DNA from: an uncultured Bacteroidota bacterium
Lineage (GTDB): Bacteria > Bacteroidota > Bacteroidia > Bacteroidales > 4484-276
Length of the DNA stretch: 12,018 nt
NCBI GenBank assembly: GCA_903930725.1
Contig: CAIYZW010000648.1
Span: forward strand, 1-12,018
Direction: 5' to 3'
The notes beneath the pieces were generated by a model. That model was given only the letters and a program-made list of their open reading frames with translations. It made no database searches and was not told where the DNA came from. A program made the position numbers and the translations under genes. This document shows positions 6,764 through 12,018 of the stretch, piece by piece; position 1 is the first letter of the stretch, and every line of letters begins with the position of its first letter.

Positions 6764-8779
6764 TCAAGCGCTTTTCATTTGAAATTTAATCGAGAACGGT
6801 ACCTCGGGAGCGCTCGCGATATTTAAACGTGCAAACGATTTTTTTGAATTTCCCCTGATTTCCTTAATAAGCATTGTATTAATAAGATACGAACGATGGC
6901 ATCGCCTGATGGCGCCAAAAGAATTCAATTGTTGCTCAAGTTCGGAAAGCGGAATCCTGAAAAAGACTTTTGTTAAAACTTCCTTGTCGAGATAATTTAT
7001 CGTTACATAATTGTCGTCAGCCTTTGCAAAAACAAAACAATTTACAGGCAATTCCAGCACCTCATTTAAATTCCGTCCTGTGATTTTGATGATTTGCTCC
7101 TCCTGAATTTCAGAGTTCATTTCGGCTTTTAAAGCATCGAGCTGCCGGTTAAGTTCGGTTATGAGGAGTTTGTTTTTATGGATGTTATTGCTGATAAACA
7201 TCGCCAAAAGCCCTGATAACGGCACAATGGAAGGGATAAACATTTCGGTTGCCAGTTGGCCAAAGTTTAACCCGAAACCGAAAACAAACACCCAAGTCAC
7301 CCAAACAGCCACCAAAATTATTCCAGCATCAATAAATATAAAAACTGCCGGAACTGACCATTTTAAGGATTGGCCAGAACCTTTGATTTGTTCGATGATT
7401 AAAACTGTTGCCGAAAGGCAGATGAAAACAACACCAAAAACCAATACACTAAAAATTAAAGCTGTGGTAGTTGTGATGTGAAGCGAAAAGTTGCCAAACA
7501 GGTAAAAATATAAACTTAAATATGCCGAAACCATCGCGATGATAAGCCATGTAAAATAGCTTTTCTGGTGTGACCGGCCGATAATATTTCCCGATTTTGA
7601 ATCTGTTTTTTGGTTTTCGTCCCTGATTTTTTGTGAAGTCATAAATATCCCCAACATCATGATAAATGAACAAAGAACCACGAAAATGATTTTGTTCTTC
7701 TGTTTCGAGAGTTCCAGTTCCTTCCTCGCTTTTTCGGCGATAAGCTGGCTGATTTCTTTATCCTTTTTTTCGGATTCGATCCTGCTTTCCAATGTTCTAA
7801 TTTTTTGTACAGCAACCTGCTTTCCCAACGAATCGTTGGCTTTACTGAATAATTGGGTGTAAAGCAGCGCATTTTCAAAATCGCCCTTAAGCCGGAATAA
7901 CTCCGCATAATTTTGATAAATGCCCGGGATAAGATTTTGAAAGCCATATTTTTGCGACAGCTCAAGCGCAATATCAAACTTTTCGGCGGCTTCCTTCAAT
8001 CTTTTCATTTCGAGCAGATTGGCGCCGATATTAATCTGGATGCTGGTGTAATTGTATGGGTCGTTTTCGAGACGAATATAATTTAAAGCTTTTTCGAAAT
8101 ACGCCATGGCCAGCTCGCATTTACCCATACTACCGTAAATATTTCCGAGGTTTATCAAAGTGCTCCCGATGGTTTCGTTGTCACCGATTTTTATTTTTAT
8201 CTGGTAGGATTTCAAAAAATATTCAAGCGCCTTTTCGGTTTCACCAGTTTGGGTTTTGATGTTTCCCAGATTGTTTAATGCTTTGGCCATCAATGAGCTG
8301 TCGTTGTTTGAAACCGCAAAATTGAGGGATTTGTTAAAACGAATTTCAGCATTTGCAAAATCGCCGGCCTGCGCATAAACCCGGCCGGTTTTGTTAAGAA
8401 TTTTGATAAAGTTCTTGTGATTTTGCATACCAGAAAAACTGTTTTCCAGGTTCAGATAAATGCCAAGAGCGCTGTCTAACATGGACAAGTAAATAAAAGC
8501 CTCAGCTTTAACGAATAAGGCTTCAGTTTTAAGGGAGTCGTTGTGCTGAATTATTTTCAAAAATTCGTTGGCAAAACTGATGCACAAAACCGGGTTTACG
8601 CTGAGATTGATTTTGGCAGAATCGAGCAAAATGCCGCTTTGCTCAGTATTTATGGCAGATTGACTAATTGCCGGCAACGAAAAACCCACCAAACAAAGTA
8701 AAATGGCCAACCATTTCAAAAATAAACGTTTTGATTTATAAACCAATGTTTTACCGATTTCCAAACAAATAAAAAGCAT
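6764..8779 (-). CDS. TPR-5TM-LytTR membrane transcriptional regulator
   Basis: A 671-residue protein. Residues 17-40 (KRLFLKWLAILLCLVGFSLP then AISQ) look like a signal peptide after a rather long n-region. TPR-type repeats follow from about 85 to 310 (for example ALNNLGNIKTQTGETEKALE and LINLGNIYGSMGKCELAMAY), then a charged coiled coil (318-362). Five predicted membrane spans lie near 363-383, 407-429, 436-463, 473-502 and 512-533, then a short coiled coil (535-560) and a C-terminal LytTR DNA-binding domain (about 564-671) with the hallmark RCHRSYLIN at 626-634. With an exported N-terminus, five spans put the TPRs in the periplasm and LytTR in the cytoplasm, a consistent one-component transmembrane regulator. 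There is no kinase, receiver or phosphoacceptor. The ligand and target promoters are unknown; self-regulation is possible. The LytTR end (PFSIKFQMKSA) is a little short of the usual VSRRY-containing finish. No alternative ATG precedes residue 100. Confidence 0.88.
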   Translation of the reverse strand: MLFICLEIGKTLVYKSKRLFLKWLAILLCLVGFSLPAISQSAINTEQSGILLDSAKINLSVNPVLCISFANEFLKIIQHNDSLKTEALFVKAEAFIYLSMLDSALGIYLNLENSFSGMQNHKNFIKILNKTGRVYAQAGDFANAEIRFNKSLNFAVSNNDSSLMAKALNNLGNIKTQTGETEKALEYFLKSYQIKIKIGDNETIGSTLINLGNIYGSMGKCELAMAYFEKALNYIRLENDPYNYTSIQINIGANLLEMKRLKEAAEKFDIALELSQKYGFQNLIPGIYQNYAELFRLKGDFENALLYTQLFSKANDSLGKQVAVQKIRTLESRIESEKKDKEISQLIAEKARKELELSKQKNKIIFVVLCSFIMMLGIFMTSQKIRDENQKTDSKSGNIIGRSHQKSYFTWLIIAMVSAYLSLYFYLFGNFSLHITTTTALIFSVLVFGVVFICLSATVLIIEQIKGSGQSLKWSVPAVFIFIDAGIILVAVWVTWVFVFGFGLNFGQLATEMFIPSIVPLSGLLAMFISNNIHKNKLLITELNRQLDALKAEMNSEIQEEQIIKITGRNLNEVLELPVNCFVFAKADDNYVTINYLDKEVLTKVFFRIPLSELEQQLNSFGAIRRCHRSYLINTMLIKEIRGNSKKSFARLNIASAPEVPFSIKFQMKSA

Positions 8780-9029
8780 TTTCCAGTTTCTGATATTCCA
8801 GCGTTTTGGTGGAGGGCAAAATTAGCAAACTCTCACGATGGAAATGAAACTGAGGAAAAGGATTTTCATAAACAGCCATCAGTGGGGAACAAACCAGAAT
8901 TAATTCAGCAAGAGCCCCATTTTTCATCACCACAAAATCACATTCGCCCTTTTCATCAAAATAATACGATTGGCGTTTTTCTTCACGGATGATAAAATAC
9001 AACTTGAGGTATTTCTGTTGAGAAACCAA
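8751..9029 (-). pseudogene. Remnant of a DUF4143-type AAA+ ATPase, C-terminal part
   Basis: A 92-codon open frame contains LYFIIREEKRQSYYFDEKGE followed by CDFVVMKNGALAELILVC. This strongly resembles the C-terminal DUF4143 region of Bacteroidota AAA+ ATPases, where the usual pattern is an xENIVxxxLRR stretch, then YYFxxKxECDFVV, then a helix with AIQVC. The ATPase half (Walker A and B) is absent, the frame can start only at a TTG, and after ILVC the sequence no longer follows the family. The last 29 bases overlap the start of the TPR-LytTR gene, and that gene's promoter lies inside the frame. I infer a decaying fragment, not an expressed gene. The family match is by eye. No continuation was recognised in the other two minus-strand frames up to 9278. 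Confidence 0.55.
8817..8844 (-). promoter_or_regulatory. Promoter of the TPR-5TM-LytTR gene
   Basis: On the minus strand, TAATTTTG (plus-strand 8817-8824) matches TAnnTTTG exactly, and TTTCC (plus-strand 8840-8844) starts 20 bases upstream, the normal spacing to a -33 element although it is only a partial match. Transcription would start near 8810, about 30 bases before the ATG at 8779, and the leader just ahead of the ATG (CAGAAACTGGAAA) is purine-rich as usual in this phylum. The site lies inside the decayed DUF4143 frame. Confidence 0.55.
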
Positions 9030-9101
9030 ACATTTTTTTTGCTAAAATGTATGCAAAATTCCGGTTTTAGAAGTGAATCCAAATCCGTTTTAAAGCAATT
9101 T

Positions 9102-9125
9102 ACACTTTTTACTGGATAAAAGTGT
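9102..9125. repeat. Perfect 8-bp inverted repeat with 8-nt loop
   Basis: ACACTTTT (9102-9109) and AAAAGTGT (9118-9125) are exact reverse complements around the loop TACTGGAT. It could form a weak, AT-rich hairpin in RNA of either strand or serve as a protein-binding dyad. It is about 155 bases beyond the T9SS-protein stop, which is far for a terminator of that gene, and no run of T follows on the minus strand. Confidence 0.55.
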
Positions 9126-9169
9126 GAGTTTATATCACAATATTCAACATCTGTTAATAAAGGGAACCC

Positions 9170-9252
9170 GGCAGGTGTTTTGCAAAATGGGGAAACTTTT
9201 GCAAAGGAGGAGGGAGTGATACAAAACGGGGAATTTAGGCAAAACACCTGTC
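9170..9252. repeat. 12-bp inverted repeat flanking a 55-base core
   Basis: CAGGTGTTTTGC (9172-9183) and GCAAAACACCTG (9239-9250) are perfect reverse complements; allowing one G-T position, pairing extends by two more bases to 9170 and 9252. Inside, TGCAAAATGGGGAAACT (9181-9197) and TACAAAACGGGGAATTT (9220-9236) form an imperfect direct repeat, 13 of 17 by eye. The right arm contains CACCTGTCAGG, which resembles palindromic intergenic repeats common in Bacteroidota genomes. It lies 26 bases past the stop of the T9SS-protein gene. It may be a degenerate intergenic repeat unit or a miniature element. No target-site duplication was found. Confidence 0.55.
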
Positions 9253-9278
9253 AGGCCAGATTTCAATCTGAAACTTGA

Positions 9279-11576
9279 TTACTTTCCTTCAATAATAAGT
9301 TTCCCTGTTTTAGCAAGGCCCAGGCCTAAGCTTACGCGATAAAAATACAAACCTGGAGGCAGCAGTTGCCCCTGGCTATTTAAACAAATTTGAAGAGAAA
9401 TATTCTGAAACACAGGCTTTGTACCCGCATTTACTTTTCGGCCAAGCTGGTCGTAAAGTTCCCAGTTTAGGTTACCGGATGAGTTTGCTGTAACCATAAG
9501 ATTTGCCTCTCCCTTGCCTGGATTTGGAAAAGCATAAACCGACCCGATAAGTTGGAGAGGATAATTTTGAACACCAACTATCTGACCACCTTCAAACAAC
9601 GAATATCGCGTATTGATGCTGAGGTTGTGAAAGGTCTCAAAAACCGGCGGCTGAACCGGCCATTTTACCACGACCGAGTCAATTTGTTCGTTTTCACCCA
9701 AACCTAAATGCAGCGTGTAGGGGTCGCGCATATTTGCCCCATGCCCCGAAAAAACTTCGCGGGTAAATTGCTGTCCTCCTGCATAAACAGTGGCTCTTCC
9801 GCCAAGGGCAAAAGCATTTCCCGAGGTACTCCGCAAAGTTAATTGAAGGAAGTTATTTTGTTCGGTACAACTATTTTTAAACAAGACAACATTTTTGTTG
9901 TAATAGCCGGTCAGAATATCCAGGCGGCCATCGTTGTTAAAATCGAACATGATGGCATCTTCGCCGGTGTTAATAGTTTGGGATGGAAGATAATGCTGGG
10001 TTTTAAGCTGAAACCTGTGATCGGGTTTCTGGATATAAACATCGGAATAGCGGCAGTTGTAAAAATTGGTGGTGTAAAAATCCTGAAGGCCATCGTTGTT
10101 GAGGTCGCCAAACGAAGCCCCAGCATGGGTTTCTTCAAACTGGATGTCGTCATCCAGAGTTGGCGAACCTATCAAATCGGTAAAATTATAAGATGGAGCC
10201 CCTTCGTTCCGATAAATCGTGGTGCCCCGGTGGTCGTATAAAACTGCGTAGTTAGGATGAGCAAACTGTGGAAGGAGCAAATCCATGTCGCCATCATTGT
10301 CATAATCGGCCCAAACACCGCCGGTTCCATGGTTAGACCCGCTGGCATTCAAATCCATGCCTTTTTCGACGATAATGTTGGTAAATGTCCCATCACCATT
10401 ATTCCAGTAAAACTCATCCCTCTCGAGGTAATAATTGGTCACGTACAAATCCATATCGCCATCATCATCAAAATCAACAAAAGTTCCACCCCTTGTCCGG
10501 CGAAGGTTTAAGTTGGGGTTGGGGTAAATTGCGGAGGTATTATCCGAAAGGGTTAAATTGCCGTTATTAAGGTAAAGATAATTTGGAAGTGGCGTAGGAT
10601 AAGTGTTCCAGAGCCGCCCGATAAAAATATCCGGAAATTTATCGTTGTTGATGTCGCCAACACACAGTGTTTGTGTTCCCGAATAGCCCGAAACCTGCGG
10701 GGCAAAGGCAGCCAGGTGCTTTGAAAATGTTTCATTGCCCTCATTTTTATAAATATAAATGGTATCGGCCAAAACAAAAACAACATCCAACAAGCCGTCA
10801 TTGTCCATATCGGCAAAAGCGTTGGCGTAAGGATTTCCTGAAATTCCGGCGGCGGTGGTTATGTCGGTAAAAGTACCGCCATCGTTTCGGTACAGCAAAT
10901 TCCGGCGTATCAAATCTTCATCGCCATCATTATCAAAATCGGCAACCGAAAGCCCGCGGTTCGAATAATTTTCACTGGCAATTCCCACCGAGGCGGTAAC
11001 ATCTTCGAGGTAAGGTGGCGAAGGGAGTTGTTCGTAATTAAGCAGCACATCAATTTTAAAAGCCTTGGTTTGAAAAGTTGTTGTTCCCGACGCAGTTTGC
11101 AGATATTCCCAGTAAAAATCACCACCTGAAGCTCCTGCCAGGCAGAATCCTGAATAAGTAACATTATCAGAAGCCAGTTTTGCTCCATTCTGAAAATCCG
11201 TTACCACCACAAAAAACTGGTTGTTGCTCTGGTAAACCGGCAAAGGTGGAAAAACCTGAATTGGCTCATCGCCAGCCATGGTTTTTTGAAGAATGAGCGG
11301 GTCGCATAAATCTTGTTTTAACTCAGGAATAATGTTTCCGCCTTCATGGTTGTAAAGGTGCAATTCAGCGGTTCCTGATGGATCATCGCCACCAAGTGTA
11401 ACAATAATTGAATTAATGGTGGCCGGCTGTGGCAGTTCAAAACGGGCAATCTGAACAGGGTAACTTGTGAAATAAACACTTGCTGTACCCGGGCTATAAA
11501 ACCTGAGCGTATCCGATGAAAATGCACCGAAATTAAAAACAAAAATGACCAGCAAAACGAAATAAATCTTTTTCAT
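9279..11576 (-). CDS. Secreted FG-GAP/VCBS and ASPIC/UnbV repeat protein with T9SS sorting domain
   Basis: A 765-residue exported protein. Signal peptide at 1-20 (MKKIYFVLLVIFVFNFGAFS). Residues 21-185 form a beta-rich N-terminal domain I do not recognise. Seven Asp-rich loops of the DxDxDGxxD type follow at 213 (DFDNDGDEDL), 257, 308, 368, 424, 491 and 545, the Ca2+-binding loops of FG-GAP/VCBS propeller blades. Residues about 575-655 match the ASPIC/UnbV domain (FSGHGANMRDPYTLHLGLGE region, then DSVVVKWP), as in CRTAC1-like proteins. The last 85 or so residues, from FPNPGKGEANLMV through NWELYDQLGRKV and LPPGLYFYRV, are a type A T9SS C-terminal sorting domain, which directs passage across the outer membrane and surface attachment or release. 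A role in adhesion or binding at the cell surface is likely; the ligand is unknown. It is monocistronic with its own upstream promoter. Confidence 0.94.
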   Translation of the reverse strand: MKKIYFVLLVIFVFNFGAFSSDTLRFYSPGTASVYFTSYPVQIARFELPQPATINSIIVTLGGDDPSGTAELHLYNHEGGNIIPELKQDLCDPLILQKTMAGDEPIQVFPPLPVYQSNNQFFVVVTDFQNGAKLASDNVTYSGFCLAGASGGDFYWEYLQTASGTTTFQTKAFKIDVLLNYEQLPSPPYLEDVTASVGIASENYSNRGLSVADFDNDGDEDLIRRNLLYRNDGGTFTDITTAAGISGNPYANAFADMDNDGLLDVVFVLADTIYIYKNEGNETFSKHLAAFAPQVSGYSGTQTLCVGDINNDKFPDIFIGRLWNTYPTPLPNYLYLNNGNLTLSDNTSAIYPNPNLNLRRTRGGTFVDFDDDGDMDLYVTNYYLERDEFYWNNGDGTFTNIIVEKGMDLNASGSNHGTGGVWADYDNDGDMDLLLPQFAHPNYAVLYDHRGTTIYRNEGAPSYNFTDLIGSPTLDDDIQFEETHAGASFGDLNNDGLQDFYTTNFYNCRYSDVYIQKPDHRFQLKTQHYLPSQTINTGEDAIMFDFNNDGRLDILTGYYNKNVVLFKNSCTEQNNFLQLTLRSTSGNAFALGGRATVYAGGQQFTREVFSGHGANMRDPYTLHLGLGENEQIDSVVVKWPVQPPVFETFHNLSINTRYSLFEGGQIVGVQNYPLQLIGSVYAFPNPGKGEANLMVTANSSGNLNWELYDQLGRKVNAGTKPVFQNISLQICLNSQGQLLPPGLYFYRVSLGLGLAKTGKLIIEGK

Positions 11577-11654
11577 GTCAGGATGAGTTTTATGTTTTTG
11601 ATGATTGAAAATATCTGATGAAGAATATGTCTTGCTTTAAGCATGAGTTACCTA

Positions 11655-11682
11655 CAAAAATATAGTTAAATCGAAGTCGAAA
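11655..11682 (-). promoter_or_regulatory. Promoter of the T9SS surface-protein gene
   Basis: On the minus strand, TATTTTTG (plus-strand 11655-11662) matches TAnnTTTG exactly, and TTTCG (plus-strand 11678-11682) begins 20 bases upstream at the -33 position. Initiation near 11648 would give a leader of about 70 bases before the ATG at 11576. The region is AT-rich, which raises the chance of a coincidental match. Confidence 0.5.
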
Positions 11683-11710
11683 CTTTTATGTAGGAAACGA
11701 AAGGCAATAT

Positions 11711-11739
11711 TTTGGCCAAACAGGAAAATAATTGGCCAA
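11711..11739. promoter_or_regulatory. Paired TTGGCCAA palindromes, possible operator
   Basis: TTTGGCCAAA (11711-11720) and TTGGCCAA (11732-11739) are perfect palindromes whose centres are exactly 20 bases apart, close to two turns of B-DNA. They lie about 30-57 bases upstream of the -33 element of the T9SS-protein promoter. That is a fitting place for an activator or repressor binding as two dimers on one DNA face. No known regulator is assigned. Confidence 0.4.
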
Positions 11740-11915
11740 AAAGAAAGTGAATAATTTCAAAAAACGGCTGAATTCGGAAAACCAAAGATCAGGATTAAAA
11801 AACCGATTCTTATACCTGAAGAAATTGGCAATACAAAGCATCATGAGATTTGATATTAAACGGCGAATCAGGAAAAGCAAACTGTCAATATTCCGGTAGC
11901 TGAATATGCCCGGGA

Positions 11916-11944
11916 TTTCCAAAAGAATTTAAATCATACTTTTG
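11916..11944 (+). promoter_or_regulatory. Promoter of the rightmost (carA-like) gene
   Basis: TACTTTTG at 11937-11944 matches TAnnTTTG exactly. A TTT at 11916-11918, about 21 bases upstream, is a weak -33 match. Initiation near 11951 would leave a leader of about 30 A-rich bases before the ATG at 11983. Confidence 0.5.
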
Positions 11945-11982
11945 CCTGAAGTAAAATTTGAGAAATCTACAAAAAGAATCAA

Positions 11983-12018
11983 ATGTCGCAGCTTATTCTT
12001 GAAGATGGAAGCGCTTAC
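11983..12018 (+). CDS. carA: Probable carbamoyl-phosphate synthase small subunit, first 12 codons (3' partial)
   Basis: The frame from the ATG reads MSQLILEDGSAY and runs off the right edge. The LxLEDGxxF/Y pattern within the first 12 residues is typical of the start of CarA, the glutaminase subunit that supplies ammonia to CarB for carbamoyl phosphate in pyrimidine and arginine synthesis. An exact -7 element and an A-rich leader (TACAAAAAGAATCAA) precede it. Only 12 residues are visible, so the family call is tentative; that a plus-strand gene starts here is more secure than its name. Confidence 0.5.
   Translation, partial: MSQLILEDGSAY

Larger units (their letters stand above)
8780..9278. 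other. Gene-poor stretch between the LytTR receptor and the T9SS protein gene
   Basis: About 500 bases with no intact gene. It holds the DUF4143-like remnant (8751-9029), the receptor promoter (8817-8844), an 8-bp hairpin (9102-9125) and a 12-bp inverted repeat (9170-9252). The open frame at 8927-9247 on the minus strand is rich in Cys, Ser and Phe and resembles no family I know. This looks like a site where a former gene has decayed and repeat sequence has collected. Confidence 0.6.
11577..11982. other. Divergent intergenic region with promoters and a paired palindrome
   Basis: About 400 bases with no convincing gene. It carries a promoter candidate in each direction and two TTGGCCAA palindromes. 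The minus-strand open frame 11686-11922 is Phe/Leu/Ile/Arg-rich AT sequence with no recognisable motif and no leader. Apart from these I see nothing in it. Confidence 0.6.

Noticed and set aside
8927..9247. Minus-strand 106-codon open frame
   Set aside because: Composition is Cys/Ser/Phe-rich with no motif, it crosses the inverted repeat, and it overlaps the DUF4143-like frame, which has a recognisable pattern.
9203..9275. Small plus-strand gene after the strong Shine-Dalgarno-like AAAGGAGG (GTG at 9216)
   Set aside because: It would encode only 20 residues and lies inside the inverted-repeat unit; strong Shine-Dalgarno sites are not typical for this phylum.
11686..11922. Minus-strand 78-codon open frame upstream of the T9SS gene
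   Set aside because: AT-rich, hydrophobic/aromatic composition expected by chance. No motif and no leader, and it covers the paired palindromes and one strand of a promoter region.

Overview
The window looks like chromosomal DNA of a free-living Bacteroidota, probably Bacteroidales/Marinilabiliales-like. The evidence is a cell-surface protein with a C-terminal type IX secretion (T9SS) sorting domain, A-rich leaders in place of strong Shine-Dalgarno sites, four promoter candidates matching the Bacteroidota -7 consensus TAnnTTTG, and gene families typical of the phylum (DUF3788, TPR/LytTR receptors, CheB-CheR-PAS fusions). The genus is not resolved by anything I can see.

Layout. (1) 1-4570, plus strand: a two-gene signalling operon. 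A CheB-CheR-coiled coil-PAS fusion, cut by the left edge, is followed within 29 bases by a triple-PAS histidine-kinase-like protein. That second protein has an intact ATP-binding domain but arginine where the phosphoacceptor histidine should be. (2) 4686-5698, minus strand: a DUF3788 protein followed by a nitroreductase-family flavoprotein, 23 bases apart and probably co-transcribed. (3) 5926-6639, plus strand: a YebC/PmpR/TACO1-family protein with its own promoter. (4) 6764-8779, minus strand: a 671-residue membrane receptor with periplasmic TPRs, five membrane spans and a cytoplasmic LytTR DNA-binding domain. (5) 8780-9278: about 500 bases without an intact gene, holding a decayed C-terminal piece of a DUF4143-type AAA+ ATPase, the receptor's promoter inside that remnant, and two inverted repeats. 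(6) 9279-11576, minus strand: a secreted seven-FG-GAP/VCBS, ASPIC/UnbV surface protein with a T9SS sorting domain. (7) 11577-11982: about 400 bases without a gene, carrying two divergent promoter candidates and a pair of TTGGCCAA palindromes 20 bp apart. (8) 11983 to the right edge: the first 12 codons of a plus-strand gene whose start resembles carA.

The genes do not form one pathway. The two most notable items are regulatory: the CheB-CheR/PAS protein paired with an apparently phosphoacceptor-less kinase, and the TPR-5TM-LytTR protein, which could carry an envelope signal to DNA in a single polypeptide. The rest is housekeeping (YebC, probable CarA) or small accessory genes. No tRNA, rRNA, CRISPR array or intact mobile element was seen.
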